DNA of 64,000 nt from Snodgrassella alvi wkB2. GTDB lineage: Bacteria; Pseudomonadota; Gammaproteobacteria; Burkholderiales; Neisseriaceae. The first letter of the stretch is position 1. Each line of letters begins with the position of its first letter. The position numbers and the translations under genes are program-made. This document shows positions 47,998 through 58,731 of the stretch, in pieces. The notes under the pieces are model-generated. The model made no database searches, was not told the DNA's origin, and saw nothing but the letters and a program-made list of their open reading frames with translations. Location of the stretch: the NCBI RefSeq assembly GCF_000600005.1, contig NZ_CP007446.1, forward strand, positions 2,320,894-2,384,893. The letters are read 5' to 3'.

Positions 47998-48381
47998 TTA
48001 CTCAGCTACAGCTTCAGATTCAGGTGCTTTCTCAACCAACTCAACCAGAGCCAGCGGAGCATTATCGCCTTTACGGAAGCCATACTTCAATATGCGCAGA
48101 TAGCCACCATTCCGATTAGCAAAGCGCGGGCCTAACTCATTGAATAATTTAACAACAACATCACGATCACGTGTACGATTAAAAGCTAAACGATGATTAG
48201 CCAGTGAAGGCTTTTTACCTAAAGTAATCAATGGTTCAGCTACACGACGCAACTCTTTTGCTTTCGGCAAAGTAGTTACAATTGTTTCGTGAGTCAATAA
48301 AGAATTGGCCATATTACGCAACATAGCAGCGCGATGACTGCTGGTGCGATTTAATTTGCGGTTACCATTACGATGACGCAT
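47998..48381 (-). CDS. rplQ: 50S ribosomal protein L17
   Basis: A 127-residue protein with the L17 N-terminus [19 protein letters not shown]. It binds 23S rRNA near the exit-tunnel side. Last gene of the alpha operon, 18 bases after rpoA. The C-terminal tail is acidic and alanine-rich (EAVAE), common in Neisseriaceae. Confidence 0.98.
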   Translation of the reverse strand: MRHRNGNRKLNRTSSHRAAMLRNMANSLLTHETIVTTLPKAKELRRVAEPLITLGKKPSLANHRLAFNRTRDRDVVVKLFNELGPRFANRNGGYLRILKYGFRKGDNAPLALVELVEKAPESEAVAE

Positions 48382-48399
48382 GTCATTATCCTTTAATCA

Positions 48400-49386
48400 T
48401 CAAACTTGTGGCTTTTCCAGACTGGCCGGCGGCCAGGCTTCCAGTTTTGAACCCAACGTCAATCCTTTGGAAGCCAGGACTTCCTTGATTTCGTTCAGAG
48501 ATTTTCTACCCAGATTCGGGGTTTTCAACAATTCAGTCTCTGTGCGTTGAATCAAATCGCCAATATAGTAAATATCTTCAGCTTTCAAGCAGTTTGCTGA
48601 ACGAACGGTCAACTCCAGATCATCAACTGGACGAAGCAGAATCGGATCAATCGGTGGTTCTTTCTCTTCTACCACGGTAACTGGAGTTCCCTGTAAATCT
48701 GCAAAAATTGACATTTGATCAATTAAAATACAGGCCGCATTGCGAACTGCTTCTTCAGGGTCAATAGCACCGTTGGTTTCAATATCCAGAACCAGACGAT
48801 CTAAATCAGTACGCTGCTCAACACGAGCAGGTTCTACTTCAAAGCTGACACGACTGATAGGCGAAAAGCTTGCATCTAGTTGAATAGCGCCGATACGTTT
48901 GTGGTCGTCTTTATTACGACGGCCTGACACAGACTCATAGCCTCTGCCTTGTTCAACCTTAATTTCCATATTGATACTACCACCTTCAGACAGGTGGCAG
49001 ATTACATGATCAGGGTTAACAATTTCGACATCATGAGGTAACTCAATATCAGCTGCGGTAACAACACCGGCACCTGATTTTTTCAAACTTAAAGTTACTT
49101 CTGTGCGGCCATGCACTTTAAATACTACACCTTTCAGGTTCAGCAGAATATCAACAACATCCTCCTGAACGCTGTCAAGTGTAGAATATTCATGCAATAC
49201 GCCTTCAATCGTTACTTCTGTCGACGCATAACCATTCATTGATGACAGTAAGATACGACGCAAAGCATTACCCAAGGTATGGCCGAAACCACGTTCAAAA
49301 GGCTCCATAGACACTTTGGCACGGGTAGCAGACAAGGTGTCAACGTCAATTTGACGTGGCTTCAAGAATTCGGATGTGTTTTGCAT
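48400..49386 (-). CDS. rpoA: RNA polymerase alpha subunit
   Basis: A 328-residue alpha subunit. The N-terminal domain (about 1-235) drives assembly, with [19 protein letters not shown] at about residues 36-54. A linker follows, then the DNA-binding alpha-CTD (about 245-320), including [17 protein letters not shown] and [14 protein letters not shown]. Located between rpsD and rplQ as in most Proteobacteria. Confidence 0.98.
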   Translation of the reverse strand: MQNTSEFLKPRQIDVDTLSATRAKVSMEPFERGFGHTLGNALRRILLSSMNGYASTEVTIEGVLHEYSTLDSVQEDVVDILLNLKGVVFKVHGRTEVTLSLKKSGAGVVTAADIELPHDVEIVNPDHVICHLSEGGSINMEIKVEQGRGYESVSGRRNKDDHKRIGAIQLDASFSPISRVSFEVEPARVEQRTDLDRLVLDIETNGAIDPEEAVRNAACILIDQMSIFADLQGTPVTVVEEKEPPIDPILLRPVDDLELTVRSANCLKAEDIYYIGDLIQRTETELLKTPNLGRKSLNEIKEVLASKGLTLGSKLEAWPPASLEKPQV

Positions 49387-49410
49387 TTAACTGTCCTCAC
49401 TTAACCAGCT

Positions 49411-50037
49411 TTATTTAGAGTAAAACTCTACCACCAGCTGTTCATTAATATCGCCACTCAATTCAGTGCGATCTGGCATGTTTTTGAAAACACCTTCCAG
49501 CTTGCCTTCTTCAACAGAAACCCAGCTTGGTAAACCAATCTGACTGGCAAGACTGAATGCTTCCTGAATTCGCACCTGTTTTTTGGCTTTTTCGCGAACA
49601 GCAACCACATCACCAGCTTTCACCTGAAAAGAAGGGATGTTTACAACCTGACCGTTCACGGTAATGGCTTTGTGAGATACCAACTGACGGGCTTCGGCAC
49701 GAGTAGAGCCAAACCCCATACGGTATACCACGTTGTCTAAACGAGACTCCAACAACTGAAGCAGCAATTCACCAGTCGAACCTTTACGACGGGCTGCTTC
49801 AGCAAAATAACGGCGGAACTGGCGTTCTAACACACCGTAAATACGGCGGATTTTCTGTTTTTCACGTAATTGCAGACCATAGCCGGACAAACGCGGTTTT
49901 TTTGCGCCATGCTGGCCGGGAGCAGAGTCAAGTTTACATTTTGAATCCAGAGAGCGACGTGCACTCTTCAGAAACAGATCTGTGCCCTCACGACGGGCTA
50001 ATTTACATTTCGGGCCGGTATAACGTGCCATACTCAA
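49411..50037 (-). CDS. rpsD: 30S ribosomal protein S4
   Basis: Primary 16S-binding protein (208 aa, slightly longer than E. coli 206) with [17 protein letters not shown] at the start and an S4 RNA-binding domain in the middle ([20 protein letters not shown]). In E. coli S4 represses the alpha operon by binding its leader; the same may hold here. Nine bases after rpsK. Confidence 0.98.
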   Translation of the reverse strand: MSMARYTGPKCKLARREGTDLFLKSARRSLDSKCKLDSAPGQHGAKKPRLSGYGLQLREKQKIRRIYGVLERQFRRYFAEAARRKGSTGELLLQLLESRLDNVVYRMGFGSTRAEARQLVSHKAITVNGQVVNIPSFQVKAGDVVAVREKAKKQVRIQEAFSLASQIGLPSWVSVEEGKLEGVFKNMPDRTELSGDINEQLVVEFYSK

Positions 50038-50046
50038 ATACTCCTG

Positions 50047-50439
50047 TTAGATACGACGTTTTTTAGGTGGCCGACAACCATTGTGTGGCAATGGAGTAAC
50101 GTCTGTAATACTGGTAATCTTGAAACCAAGAGCGTTGAGCGCACGCACAGAAGATTCGCGACCAGGACCCGGCCCTTTAATGCGAACTTCCAGATTTTTT
50201 ACGCCATACTCTTGGGCAACTTTACCAGCTGCTTCTGCCGCAACCTGAGCGGCAAATGGTGTGCTCTTACGTGAACCTTTAAAACCAGCACCGCCAGAGG
50301 TAGCCCAAGATAATGCATTGCCCTGACGGTCAGTGATAGTAATGATGGTATTATTGAAAGATGCATGTACATGCACAATACCTTCACTTACGGATTTACG
50401 TACTTTCTTGCGCACACGAGCTGTGTTTGCTTTAGCCAT
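50047..50439 (-). CDS. rpsK: 30S ribosomal protein S11
   Basis: A 130-residue S11. [20 protein letters not shown] is characteristic, and the C-terminus ends with [11 protein letters not shown]. It forms the platform of the 30S head with S6/S18 and contacts mRNA near the E site. It lies 16 bases after rpsM. Confidence 0.98.
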   Translation of the reverse strand: MAKANTARVRKKVRKSVSEGIVHVHASFNNTIITITDRQGNALSWATSGGAGFKGSRKSTPFAAQVAAEAAGKVAQEYGVKNLEVRIKGPGPGRESSVRALNALGFKITSITDVTPLPHNGCRPPKKRRI

Positions 50440-50455
50440 TATTATTCCTTATCAA

Positions 50456-50818
50456 TTATTTCTTGCCTGCGATCGCTTTACGCGGACCTTTACGCGTACG
50501 CGCATTGGTACGGGTACGCTGACCACGGCACGGTAAACCACGACGATGACGCAGACCACGATAACAGCCCATGTCCATCAGACGTTTGATGTTCATGGTT
50601 ACTTCACGGCGCAGATCACCTTCCACATGGTATTTGGCAATCTGTTCACGCAAAGCATCAAGCTGAGTCTCGTCTAAATCTTTTACTTTAGTGCTCGGCA
50701 CAACGCCGGCAGCTTCGCAAACCAGTTTAGCGCGAGACGAACCAATACCATAAATAGCCTGAAGGCCAATTACGATATGGGCATTGTTAGGGATATTTAC
50801 CCCTGCAATACGAGCCAT
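50456..50818 (-). CDS. rpsM: 30S ribosomal protein S13
   Basis: A 120-residue S13 beginning [12 protein letters not shown], with the helix-two-turn-helix region [16 protein letters not shown] and the basic C-terminal tail. It contacts the P-site tRNA and intersubunit bridges. It follows rpmJ by 56 bases, the place where the alpha-operon promoter and leader are expected. Confidence 0.98.
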   Translation of the reverse strand: MARIAGVNIPNNAHIVIGLQAIYGIGSSRAKLVCEAAGVVPSTKVKDLDETQLDALREQIAKYHVEGDLRREVTMNIKRLMDMGCYRGLRHRRGLPCRGQRTRTNARTRKGPRKAIAGKK

Positions 50819-50874
50819 ATTTTTTCCTTAGGGCAAAAGTCTGTCACTATAACACAAAGACTTATGGTTATCCA

Positions 50875-50988
50875 TTAGCCTTGGCGTTGTTTATGACGAG
50901 GGTCAGTACAAATCACGCGTACGACACGATTACGACGAATGATTTTACAATTACGGCAAATTTTCTTTACCGATGGCTGAACGCGCAT
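50875..50988 (-). CDS. rpmJ: 50S ribosomal protein L36 (zinc-binding form)
   Basis: A 37-residue protein with ATG at 50988 and TAA at 50875-50877. The sequence [19 protein letters not shown] continues to a Cys and His, giving C11, C14, C27 and H32. These are the four ligands of the zinc-ribbon (C+) type. It sits between infA (18 bases) and rpsM. Confidence 0.97.
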   Translation of the reverse strand: MRVQPSVKKICRNCKIIRRNRVVRVICTDPRHKQRQG

Positions 50989-51006
50989 ATTATTTCCTTT
51001 CTACTC

Positions 51007-51225
51007 TTAGCGGGCGCGGAAAACGATGCGGGCACGAGTCAAATCGTACGGAGTCAATTCCACAGTCACTTTATCACCGGGTGAAATACGAATGTAATGC
51101 ATGCGCATTTTTCCGGAGATATGACCTAAAACGACGTGATCGTTTTCAAGTTTAACTTTAAAAGTTGCGTTGGGCAGGGTTTCAAGAATTTCACCCTGCA
51201 TTTGTATGGTATCTTCTTTAGCCAT
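51007..51225 (-). CDS. infA: translation initiation factor IF-1
   Basis: A 72-residue OB-fold protein starting [20 protein letters not shown], with the [10 protein letters not shown] segment typical of IF-1. It binds the A site during initiation. Its place between secY and rpmJ is typical of Betaproteobacteria. In E. coli the gene is elsewhere. Confidence 0.98.
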   Translation of the reverse strand: MAKEDTIQMQGEILETLPNATFKVKLENDHVVLGHISGKMRMHYIRISPGDKVTVELTPYDLTRARIVFRAR

Positions 51226-51230
51226 AATAC

Positions 51231-52547
51231 TTAACGACGTGATGATAATGATTTCATCGCAGAACGCTTCATCAGATGTTCATACTGACTGCTCATTACG
51301 TAAGAAGCGATTTGCGTTTTAAAATCCATGGTCACCACCACCAGAATAAGTAGTGAGGTGCCACCTAGGTAGAAAGGTACATTCATCGCAGAAGTCAGCA
51401 CTTCCGGAATCAGGCACACGATAGCAATATAAATTGCGCCCCAAAAGGTCAAACGCAATACAACTTTCTCCAGATAACGACTGGTTTGCTCACCTGGCCG
51501 GATACCCGGAACGAAAGCACCACTTTTCTTCAGATTTTCTGCCATTTCCCTTGGACTGAACACCAAAGCCGTATAGAAATAACAAAAGAAGATAATAGTA
51601 GCTGCAAATAACAGAATATAAACAGGCTGACCATGCTGCAATAATGTAGCCAGTTTCTGTAACCAACTATCCGGATTTGCCGAACCAAACCAGCTTAACA
51701 GAGTAGAAGGAAACAAAATGATACTGGATGCAAAAATTGGCGGAATAACCCCAGCCATATTCAGTTTGAACGGCAGATGAGAGTTTTGCGCCTGCATAAT
51801 GCGATTACCTACCTGACGTTTGGCATATTGCACAGGTACTTTACGTTGTGCACTTTCAATATATACAACAGCATATATCAATGCCAGCGCACCAACAATC
51901 AGTGCAACAGCCATCAGATAACTAATTGATCCCTGACTGGTTAATGTCAGCAAACGACCAATACCGGCAGGCAGACTGGCTGCAATACCGGCGGTAATAA
52001 TCAGCGAAATACCATTACCTATACCACGTTCAGTAATTTGTTCACCCAGCCACATCAGAAACATGGTTCCTGTAACCAGACAAACCATAGTTGAGAAATA
52101 AAACTCAATCTGACCGGAAACTACTACATTTTGCTGGTAAACAAATGCAGCAGCACCAAAGCTTTGCAAAGTGGCCAGCAAAACAGTACCGTAACGGGTA
52201 TATTTGGTCAAAGTACGGCGCCCCGCCTCACCTTCTTTTTTTAGAGCCTTCAATGAAGGAATAATTTCAGAAGCAAGCTGAATAATAATTGAGGCTGAAA
52301 TATAGGGCATTACACCTATTGCAAAAATACTGAACCGTTGCAGAGAACCGCCGGAAAACATATTAAGCATACTTAATATGCCTCCGCCGGCACTTTCATA
52401 CAATTTGGTCAAAGCAGCACCATCCACACCGGGCACTGGAATATGTGAACCGATGCGGAATACAACCAACGCACCAAGTAAAAATAACAGACGATTTTTC
52501 AAATCACCGAACTTTGAAAGTCCTGTTGCGGATTGCGGATTAGCCAC
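51231..52547 (-). CDS. secY: preprotein translocase subunit SecY
   Basis: A 438-residue integral membrane protein with ten predicted spans forming the protein-conducting channel with SecE and SecG. Family motifs are the plug region ([24 protein letters not shown]) and GMWLGEQIT-like ([20 protein letters not shown]). It lies five bases before infA and 13 after rplO, in the spc operon. Confidence 0.98.
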   Translation of the reverse strand: MANPQSATGLSKFGDLKNRLLFLLGALVVFRIGSHIPVPGVDGAALTKLYESAGGGILSMLNMFSGGSLQRFSIFAIGVMPYISASIIIQLASEIIPSLKALKKEGEAGRRTLTKYTRYGTVLLATLQSFGAAAFVYQQNVVVSGQIEFYFSTMVCLVTGTMFLMWLGEQITERGIGNGISLIITAGIAASLPAGIGRLLTLTSQGSISYLMAVALIVGALALIYAVVYIESAQRKVPVQYAKRQVGNRIMQAQNSHLPFKLNMAGVIPPIFASSIILFPSTLLSWFGSANPDSWLQKLATLLQHGQPVYILLFAATIIFFCYFYTALVFSPREMAENLKKSGAFVPGIRPGEQTSRYLEKVVLRLTFWGAIYIAIVCLIPEVLTSAMNVPFYLGGTSLLILVVVTMDFKTQIASYVMSSQYEHLMKRSAMKSLSSRR

Positions 52548-52560
52548 TTGAGTCCTTGCC

Positions 52561-52995
52561 TTATTCTGCTACTTTACCACCGGCAGCTTCAATGGCCTGT
52601 TGCGCACCTTTGGTGGCCTTAATACCATTTAAAGTTACCGCCTTATCAATACTGCCTGAAGCAATAATTTTAACATTCAGAGCAGTAGCAGGCACCAGTC
52701 CTGCCTGTTTCAGAACTAAAACATCAATTTCATCAACTGCAATTTTAGCCAGTTCATCTAAACGCACTTCTGCATTCAGATTAGCAGTCAGAGATTTAAA
52801 ACCGCGTTTCGGCAGGCGGCGTTGCAAAGGCATCTGACCGCCTTCGAAACCGACTTTATGATAACCACCTTTACGGCTTTTCTGACCCTTATGGCCTCGG
52901 CCACAAGTTTTGCCTAAACCGCTACCAATGCCACGACCTACACGGCGAGCCGCGTGTTTAGCACCTTCAGCAGGTTGAATGGTATTCAAAAGCAT
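52561..52995 (-). CDS. rplO: 50S ribosomal protein L15
   Basis: A 144-residue L15 with the glycine/arginine-rich N-terminus [19 protein letters not shown] and a C-terminal globular domain. Binds 23S rRNA late in assembly. It is one base after rpmD and 13 before secY. Confidence 0.98.
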   Translation of the reverse strand: MLLNTIQPAEGAKHAARRVGRGIGSGLGKTCGRGHKGQKSRKGGYHKVGFEGGQMPLQRRLPKRGFKSLTANLNAEVRLDELAKIAVDEIDVLVLKQAGLVPATALNVKIIASGSIDKAVTLNGIKATKGAQQAIEAAGGKVAE

Positions 52996-52996
52996 G

Positions 52997-53182
52997 TTAC
53001 TTCTCCACTTTCAAAAGGTAGCTGATTTTGTTGATCATGCCACGATTTTCGGGGGTATCAAGCACTTCAACAGTATGCTCGCGGTGACGTAAGCCTAAAC
53101 CGCGTGCGCAGGCACGATGAGCAGCAATAGTGCCAATCAGACTTTTAACCAGTGTAATGCGTATGGTTTTTTGCTCACTCAT
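52997..53182 (-). CDS. rpmD: 50S ribosomal protein L30
   Basis: A 61-residue L30 ([26 protein letters not shown]). It overlaps the end of rpsE by eight bases, so translation is probably coupled. The protein binds 23S rRNA and is present in most but not all bacteria. Confidence 0.97.
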   Translation of the reverse strand: MSEQKTIRITLVKSLIGTIAAHRACARGLGLRHREHTVEVLDTPENRGMINKISYLLKVEK

Positions 53183-53693
53183 GATCTGCTCCTAAAATTT
53201 CTTCTACGGTCAGGCCACGTTTAGCAGCAATCTCAGCCGGCGTATACAGCTTAGATAATCCGTCCAGAGTTGCGCGAACAATGTTGTATGGATTGGTTGA
53301 ACCATGTACTTTAGCAGAGATATTATGAATACCCATTGCATCAAATACCAAACGCATTGGACCACCAGCTTTCACACCATTACCTTCTTTGGCCGGTTGC
53401 ATGAATACACGTGTTGCACCATGGCGACCAATTACTTCGTGATGAATGGTACGTCCATTTAAAGGCACTTTGATCATATTGCGGCGGGCTTGATCCATAG
53501 CTTTCTGTACAGCCACAGGTACTTCTTTAGATTTACCTTTGCCCATACCAATGCGACCATCGCCATCACCTACTACGGTTAAAGCCGAGAAGGCCATAAT
53601 GCGGCCACCCTTAACCACTTTGGTCACACGGTTTACGGCAACCATTTTTTCAATCAGGCCGTCACCGCGTTCTTCAGTTTCGTGTTTTGCCAT
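53175..53693 (-). CDS. rpsE: 30S ribosomal protein S5
   Basis: A 172-residue S5. The N-terminal dsRBD-like region has [20 protein letters not shown], and the [15 protein letters not shown] loop contributes to decoding fidelity. The C-terminal part contains [13 protein letters not shown]. It lies 19 bases after rplR and overlaps rpmD by eight bases. Confidence 0.98.
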   Translation of the reverse strand: MAKHETEERGDGLIEKMVAVNRVTKVVKGGRIMAFSALTVVGDGDGRIGMGKGKSKEVPVAVQKAMDQARRNMIKVPLNGRTIHHEVIGRHGATRVFMQPAKEGNGVKAGGPMRLVFDAMGIHNISAKVHGSTNPYNIVRATLDGLSKLYTPAEIAAKRGLTVEEILGADHE

Positions 53694-53712
53694 ATTTCTG
53701 GTCTCCAGTTTA

Positions 53713-54066
53713 TTAGAAGCTCAAACCGTTTTCACGGGCTGCCTCAGCCAAGGCTTTAACGCGACCATGGTATTGAAAACCAGAACGGTCAAAAGCCACT
53801 GCATCAATGCCGGCCGCTTTGGCTTTTTCAGCAATGCGTTTGCCAACTACAACAGCAGCATCTACATTGCTACCATATTTAATGCTGGCACGAACATCAG
53901 CCTCAAGAGTAGAGGCCTGAGCCAGTACTCGGTCACCTTCAGCGCTAATAACCTGGGCATAAATGTGATTATTGGTGCGGAAAACGCACAATCTCACTTT
54001 GTTCAGGGCTGCAATTTTGGCACGGGTTTTACGTGCTCGACGCAGTCTTGCTACATTTTTATCCAT
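53713..54066 (-). CDS. rplR: 50S ribosomal protein L18
   Basis: A 117-residue L18, starting [18 protein letters not shown], that binds 5S rRNA together with L5. The central [15 protein letters not shown] segment and the C-terminal [20 protein letters not shown] are typical. It lies 13 bases after rplF and 19 before rpsE. Confidence 0.98.
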   Translation of the reverse strand: MDKNVARLRRARKTRAKIAALNKVRLCVFRTNNHIYAQVISAEGDRVLAQASTLEADVRASIKYGSNVDAAVVVGKRIAEKAKAAGIDAVAFDRSGFQYHGRVKALAEAARENGLSF

Positions 54067-54079
54067 CAGTGAGCCTCAA

Positions 54080-54613
54080 TTATTTTTTCTTGGTTTCTTT
54101 AATAACGACACGCTCATCAGCATAACGTACACCTTTACCTTTATAAGGTTCCGGCGGACGGAATCCACGAATTTCAGCGGCCACCTGCCCTACTACCTGT
54201 TTATCTGCACCGGCAATGATTACTTCGGTAGCAGAAGGAGTAGTAGCAGTAATGCCTTCAGGCAATTCGTAGTTAATCGGATGAGAGTAACCTAAAGAAA
54301 GATTCAATACTTTACCCTGAGCCTGAGCGCGATAACCCACACCAATCAGCTGCAGCTTTTTCTCAAAACCATTGCTCACGCCCACAACCATATTGTGCAA
54401 TAAGGCACGAACTGTACCGGATAAAGCATTTGCTTTTGTACTGTTATCATTGGCGGTAACAACCAGCTGACCATCATTCAATGCCACATTCACTTCAGCG
54501 TGCTGATGCAGAGACAATTCGCCGTTTTTACCTTTAACAATGATAGCCTCTGGAGAAAACTTAACGTCAACGCCAGCCGGAACCACTACCGGATGTTTTG
54601 CAATTCGAGACAT
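54080..54613 (-). CDS. rplF: 50S ribosomal protein L6
   Basis: A 177-residue L6 with two homologous alpha/beta domains. The signature [11 protein letters not shown] is near the C-terminus, and [14 protein letters not shown] starts the protein. It sits near the GTPase-associated centre of 23S rRNA. It is nine bases after rpsH. Confidence 0.98.
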   Translation of the reverse strand: MSRIAKHPVVVPAGVDVKFSPEAIIVKGKNGELSLHQHAEVNVALNDGQLVVTANDNSTKANALSGTVRALLHNMVVGVSNGFEKKLQLIGVGYRAQAQGKVLNLSLGYSHPINYELPEGITATTPSATEVIIAGADKQVVGQVAAEIRGFRPPEPYKGKGVRYADERVVIKETKKK

Positions 54614-54622
54614 GTTTTCTCC

Positions 54623-55015
54623 TTAGGCAACTACGCACAATAACTCACCGCCAATACCATTGGCACGGGCTTTACGGTCAGTCATTACGCCTTTAGAAGT
54701 GCTCACAATCACAACGCCCAAACCATTCATTACAGAAGGAATGTCGTTGGAACCTTTATACACACGCAGACCAGGACGTGATACGCGCTGAATGCGCTCA
54801 ATTACCGGCTGACCAGCATAGTATTTCAATTGTATTTCCAATGTCGCCTTGGTTTCAGCAGATACGGCGAAATCTTCTACGTAGCCTTCTTCTTTCAAAA
54901 CTTTGGCAATTGCTACTTTCAGTTTTGAAGAAGGCATACTTACAGAGACTTTATTCGCACGCTGAGCGTTGCGAATACGGGTCAACATATCGGAAATAGG
55001 ATCATGCATACTCAT
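54623..55015 (-). CDS. rpsH: 30S ribosomal protein S8
   Basis: A 130-residue S8 with the [19 protein letters not shown] start and [13 protein letters not shown] near the C-terminus. In E. coli S8 is the translational repressor of the spc operon, binding near the L5 start. It could regulate here as well. It lies 14 bases after rpsN. Confidence 0.98.
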   Translation of the reverse strand: MSMHDPISDMLTRIRNAQRANKVSVSMPSSKLKVAIAKVLKEEGYVEDFAVSAETKATLEIQLKYYAGQPVIERIQRVSRPGLRVYKGSNDIPSVMNGLGVVIVSTSKGVMTDRKARANGIGGELLCVVA

Positions 55016-55029
55016 ATTTTATACTCCTA

Positions 55030-55335
55030 TTACCAGCTGGCTTTGATGACACCCGGAATTTCACCACGCATGGCGATTTCACGGATTTTGGTACGGGCCA
55101 AGCCGAATTTACGGAAATTACCACGCGGACGACCGGTCAAAGCGCAGCGACGACGTTGACGAATCGGAGCAGCATTACGCGGGATAGCCTGCAGTTTCAG
55201 ACGTGCCTGAAAATGTTCTTCATCAGTCGCGTTAGCATCATTGATGATGGCGAAAATGGCTTCACGCTTTGCAGCATATTTTTTTGCCAAAGCTTCACGC
55301 TTCAGCTCACGATTAATAAGTGCTTTCTTAGCCAT
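55030..55335 (-). CDS. rpsN: 30S ribosomal protein S14 (zinc-free form)
   Basis: A 101-residue S14 of the long, zinc-independent (C-) type. The characteristic CxxC pairs are absent, with only the [19 protein letters not shown] segment at the C-terminus. L36 in the same cluster is the zinc type. It is two bases after rplE. Confidence 0.97.
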   Translation of the reverse strand: MAKKALINRELKREALAKKYAAKREAIFAIINDANATDEEHFQARLKLQAIPRNAAPIRQRRRCALTGRPRGNFRKFGLARTKIREIAMRGEIPGVIKASW

Positions 55336-55337
55336 AA

Positions 55338-55877
55338 TTAACCCTTAAACGGAAATTTGAACAGAGACAGCAGTGCTTTAGCTTCTGCGTCAGTTTTGGC
55401 AGTAGTGGTAATAGTAATATTCAAACCACGCAAAGCATCAATTTTATCGTATTCAATTTCCGGGAAAATAATTTGTTCACGCACGCCCATGTTGTAATTA
55501 CCACGACCGTCGAATGATTTACCATTTACACCGCGGAAGTCACGTACACGCGGCAAAGCGATTGCAATCAGACGATCCAGAAATTCATACATACGATCAC
55601 GGCGCAAAGTTACTTTGCAGCCAATCGGGTAATTATCACGGATTTTAAAGCCTGCAATTGACTTGCGTGCTACAGTTACTACTGGTTTCTGACCAGCAAT
55701 TTTTTCCAGATCACCAACTGCATGTTCCATTACTTTTTTATCGGCAACCGCTTCACCAACACCCATGTTGAGGGTAATTTTTTCAATACGCGGTACTTCC
55801 ATGATAGATTTGTAACCGAACTGTTTGGTCAACTCAGGAACAACAGTAGTGTTATAAAAGTCTTTTAAACGAGCCAT
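55338..55877 (-). CDS. rplE: 50S ribosomal protein L5
   Basis: A 179-residue L5 binding 5S rRNA and the central protuberance. [18 protein letters not shown] (about 32-49) and [19 protein letters not shown] are family-typical. It lies ten bases after rplX and two before rpsN. Confidence 0.98.
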   Translation of the reverse strand: MARLKDFYNTTVVPELTKQFGYKSIMEVPRIEKITLNMGVGEAVADKKVMEHAVGDLEKIAGQKPVVTVARKSIAGFKIRDNYPIGCKVTLRRDRMYEFLDRLIAIALPRVRDFRGVNGKSFDGRGNYNMGVREQIIFPEIEYDKIDALRGLNITITTTAKTDAEAKALLSLFKFPFKG

Positions 55878-55887
55878 TGATTACTCC

Positions 55888-56211
55888 TTAAGCTCCCACG
55901 GCGGCACCGGTAGATTTATATACACGGGTACGCACTACTTTGCCGTCTACAGTTTCTACTTTGATACCTACGCGGTCAGCTTTTTGGGTTTCCGGATTGA
56001 AAATCGCCACATTGGAAATAGCCAATGGCGCATCTTTGGTGATTACACCACCTTCAATCCCACGCATGGGGTTAGGTTTCTGGTGACGTTTAACACGATT
56101 TACGCCGTCAACAATCACTTTATCACCCAAAACACGCACTACTTTACCCTGTTTGCCCTTATCTTTACCGGCAATGATGATCACCTGATCACCAGTTTTA
56201 ATCTTTTTCAT
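55888..56211 (-). CDS. rplX: 50S ribosomal protein L24
   Basis: A 107-residue L24 with an N-terminal KOW motif ([19 protein letters not shown]). One of the two assembly initiator proteins of the 50S subunit. It is 11 bases after rplN. Confidence 0.98.
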   Translation of the reverse strand: MKKIKTGDQVIIIAGKDKGKQGKVVRVLGDKVIVDGVNRVKRHQKPNPMRGIEGGVITKDAPLAISNVAIFNPETQKADRVGIKVETVDGKVVRTRVYKSTGAAVGA

Positions 56212-56222
56212 TGCAACCTCAC

Positions 56223-56591
56223 TTACAGTACTTCAGGAGCCAATGAAACGATTTTCATGAATCGCTCAGTACGTAGCTCACGGGTTACCGGGCCAAAAAT
56301 ACGGGTACCAATTGGTTCCAGTTTGGTATTCAACAGCACGGCTGCATTGTTATCAAATTTGATCAGTGCTCCGTCATTACGACGTACGCCTTTAGCTGTA
56401 CGCACTACCACAGCGTTATATACATCGCCCTTTTTAACGCGACCACGGGGAGCTGCGTCTTTTACGGCCACTTTAATAATGTCGCCTACAGATGCGTAGC
56501 GACGCTTAGATCCACCTAATACTTTGATGCACATTACGCGGCGCGCACCAGAGTTGTCAGCCACATCTAAGATGGTCTGCATTTGAATCAT
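56223..56591 (-). CDS. rplN: 50S ribosomal protein L14
   Basis: A 122-residue L14 beginning [19 protein letters not shown]. The open frame extends 73 codons further upstream (to 56810), but that part is not L14-like and crosses the structured spacer, so ATG 56591 is the start. L14 lies at the subunit interface and is the docking site of RsfS, whose gene is in this window. The upstream 232-base spacer is unusual. Confidence 0.98.
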   Translation of the reverse strand: MIQMQTILDVADNSGARRVMCIKVLGGSKRRYASVGDIIKVAVKDAAPRGRVKKGDVYNAVVVRTAKGVRRNDGALIKFDNNAAVLLNTKLEPIGTRIFGPVTRELRTERFMKIVSLAPEVL

Positions 56592-56823
56592 GTTATTACC
56601 TTTAAAAATCCAACTTAATTTACCGCTTTCAGTCAGCTTGTTACCACTTAATAGCTGTCTGAAACCATTAACGGTTCTAGTAAACCAGTCTTGGGTCCCG
56701 AAGGGAGAGTTCCGGCGACTGCCGGAGACTTTCAAGAAACTGAAAGTTAAGGAACGAAGTTTACAGACAATATCTGATTGTCGCAAGACTTCGTTCCCTA
56801 ATTGCAGCACATTGTTGTGTTAA
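56592..56823 (-). ncRNA. highly structured spacer between rpsQ and rplN
   Basis: 232 bases inside an otherwise tightly packed operon. On the minus strand it reads as successive hairpins. GGAACGAAGT pairs with ACTTCGTTCC (56788-56797 with 56751-56760), enclosing GACAAT/ATTGTC (56766-56771, 56777-56782). ACTTTC/GAAAGT is at 56728-56747, TCCGGC/GCCGGA at 56711-56726, and a TCCC-TTC-GGGA hairpin at 56696-56706. A promoter-like TTGCGA, 17 bases, TAAACT pair overlaps the first hairpin. In E. coli the spc promoter and S10 terminator lie at this junction. An RNA regulator, processing site or promoter island is possible. I know no matching named family. Confidence 0.5.
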
Positions 56824-57087
56824 TTACACATTACGTGCTTTCTCAATCAGCTCAGTTACAACCCAGCTTTTGGTTTTTGACAACGGGCGACCCTCGGAAA
56901 TGACAACAACGTCACCAATACCGTATTGGTTTTGCTCATCGTGCGCATGGATTTTAGTAGAACGACGGATTACTTTACCATACAGCGGGTGTTTCACTTT
57001 ACGTTCCACCAATACTGTTACAGTTTTATCCATTTTGTCGCTCACGACTTTGCCCTGCAAAGTACGTACGTTTTTAGCTTCAGTCAT
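56824..57087 (-). CDS. rpsQ: 30S ribosomal protein S17
   Basis: An 87-residue OB-fold protein ([22 protein letters not shown] at the start, KTHAHDEQN-like [15 protein letters not shown] later). A primary 16S-binding protein. Its ATG overlaps the rpmC stop by one base. It is the last gene before the structured spacer. Confidence 0.98.
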   Translation of the reverse strand: MTEAKNVRTLQGKVVSDKMDKTVTVLVERKVKHPLYGKVIRRSTKIHAHDEQNQYGIGDVVVISEGRPLSKTKSWVVTELIEKARNV

Positions 57088-57278
57088 TATTCACCATCCT
57101 TCTGATGCAAAATGGTTTTTACACGAGCAATATTACGACGCACTTTTTTCAGCTCACTGTTTTTACCCAGCTGGCCGGTGGCGTGCTGCATACGCAAACC
57201 AAACTGCGCTTTCAACAGACCAACCAGTTCTTCGTTTAACTGCTCAACAGATTTGTCTTTCAATTCACTGGTTTTCAT
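57087..57278 (-). CDS. rpmC: 50S ribosomal protein L29
   Basis: A 63-residue helical hairpin protein ([20 protein letters not shown]) located near the tunnel exit, where it contacts trigger factor and SRP. One-base overlaps with both rplP and rpsQ indicate coupled translation. Confidence 0.98.
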   Translation of the reverse strand: MKTSELKDKSVEQLNEELVGLLKAQFGLRMQHATGQLGKNSELKKVRRNIARVKTILHQKDGE

Positions 57279-57694
57279 TATTGACCTACCTGGCGTTTAA
57301 CAAATACAGTCTGAATCGGCAATTTGGCTGCAGCCAGTTCAAAAGCCTGACGAGCCAATGTTTCATCAACACCGTCCATTTCGTAGAGCATTTTGCCCGG
57401 CTGGATTTCAGCAATGTAATATTCCACATTACCTTTACCGCCACCCATACGAACCTGAATTGGTTTTTCAGTAATAGGTTTATCCGGGAATACGCGAATC
57501 CAGATACGACCGCCACGTTTAATATGACGGGTCATTGCACGACGTGCTGCCTCAATCTGGCGTGCAGTCAAACGACCGCGACCCACAGCTTTCAGACCAA
57601 AATCACCAAAGCTAACTTTATTGCCACGAGTAGCAATACCGGTGTTGCGGCCTTTTTGCTGTTTGCGGTATTTCATTCTAGTTGGCTGCAGCAT
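57278..57694 (-). CDS. rplP: 50S ribosomal protein L16
   Basis: A 138-residue L16 starting [19 protein letters not shown]. The frame is open 20 codons further upstream (57754) but that part lies inside rpsC, so ATG 57694 is chosen. It still overlaps the rpsC end by 17 bases. Located at the A-site region of the 50S subunit. Confidence 0.97.
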   Translation of the reverse strand: MLQPTRMKYRKQQKGRNTGIATRGNKVSFGDFGLKAVGRGRLTARQIEAARRAMTRHIKRGGRIWIRVFPDKPITEKPIQVRMGGGKGNVEYYIAEIQPGKMLYEMDGVDETLARQAFELAAAKLPIQTVFVKRQVGQ

Positions 57695-58382
57695 TTCGAC
57701 CACCTGCCTTTCTGCTGTGTTTCTTGTCCTGTTCCGGCTTAGCCTGAATTTCACCCGGTGTCAGTTCACCTTTGTAAACCCAGACTTTGATACCGATAAT
57801 GCCATATGTAGTTTTGGCTTCGCTGGTAGCGTAGTCAACATTGGCACGCAGGGTATGCAAAGGCACACGACCTTCACGATACCATTCGGTACGCGCAATT
57901 TCGATACCGTTCAGACGACCTGAAGACATAATTTTGATGCCTTTGGCGCCAACGCGCATAGCATTCTGCATAGCACGTTTCATGGCACGACGGAACATAA
58001 CACGTTTTTCCAGTTGTCCGGCAATATTGTCCGCAATAATTTGCGCATCGATTTCCGGTTTACGGATTTCTTCGATGTTTACATGCACCGGCACGCCCAT
58101 GATTTTCTGCAAATCACGTTTTAATACTTCAATATCTTCACCTTTTTTACCGATTACAATACCAGGACGGGCACTGTAAATGGTAATACGTGCAGATTTT
58201 GCCGGGCGTTCAATTACCACGCGACCTACAGAAGCATTTGCAAGACGTTTGCGTAAAAAATGACGTACGTCGATATCTTCTTTCAGCACTTTGGAAAAGT
58301 CGCCGCTTTTGGCAAACCACTTGGAAGACCAATCTTTATTCACTGCCAGGCGAAAGCCTGTAGGGTTAATTTTTTGTCCCAT
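57678..58382 (-). CDS. rpsC: 30S ribosomal protein S3
   Basis: A 234-residue S3 with an N-terminal [18 protein letters not shown] and a KH domain holding [19 protein letters not shown] (about 78-96). Forms the mRNA entry channel. Ends with TAG and overlaps rplP by 17 bases, more than the other operon junctions. Confidence 0.98.
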   Translation of the reverse strand: MGQKINPTGFRLAVNKDWSSKWFAKSGDFSKVLKEDIDVRHFLRKRLANASVGRVVIERPAKSARITIYSARPGIVIGKKGEDIEVLKRDLQKIMGVPVHVNIEEIRKPEIDAQIIADNIAGQLEKRVMFRRAMKRAMQNAMRVGAKGIKIMSSGRLNGIEIARTEWYREGRVPLHTLRANVDYATSEAKTTYGIIGIKVWVYKGELTPGEIQAKPEQDKKHSRKAGGRNAAAN

Positions 58383-58391
58383 CGCTTTTCC

Positions 58392-58721
58392 TTAGTTGCC
58401 TACAATCACGTTGATGTGACAAGTTTGTTTTTCGATGCGGTTACCACGACCTTTAGCACGTGCCTGAAAACGTTTCAGACTCGGACCTTTATCGATAAAA
58501 ATAGTAACCACTTTCAGTTCATCGATATCAGCACCTTCGTTGTGTTCGGCATTGGCTACTGCAGATTCCAGTACCTTTTTAATCAGTTCAGCACCTTTTT
58601 TCGGGCTGAATGTCAAAATATTCAACGCTTGAGCAATATCTTTACCACGTACCAAATCAGCTACCAGACGGGCTTTTTGTGCTGAAATACGGGCATTTTT
58701 GTGTTGTGCACTAACTCTCAT
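58392..58721 (-). CDS. rplV: 50S ribosomal protein L22
   Basis: A 109-residue L22 ([19 protein letters not shown] at the start) with a beta-hairpin that reaches into the exit tunnel, where macrolide-resistance changes occur in other species. It lies nine bases before rpsC. Confidence 0.98.
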   Translation of the reverse strand: MRVSAQHKNARISAQKARLVADLVRGKDIAQALNILTFSPKKGAELIKKVLESAVANAEHNEGADIDELKVVTIFIDKGPSLKRFQARAKGRGNRIEKQTCHINVIVGN

Positions 58722-58731
58722 GTTTTATCCC

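Noticed and set aside
53539-54072. 177-codon plus-strand ORF antisense to rpsE and rplR
   Set aside because: Shadow of two well-supported ribosomal genes. No recognisable protein features.
56592-56810. N-terminal extension of rplN (73 codons)
   Set aside because: The extra residues do not resemble L14 and cross the stable hairpins. MIQMQTILD at 56591 is the normal L14 start.
56870-57742. 290-codon plus-strand ORF antisense to rpsQ-rplP
   Set aside because: It is a long shadow of four clear ribosomal protein genes on the other strand. Its composition is Phe/Thr/Ser-rich without domain motifs, and no ribosome binding site supports it.
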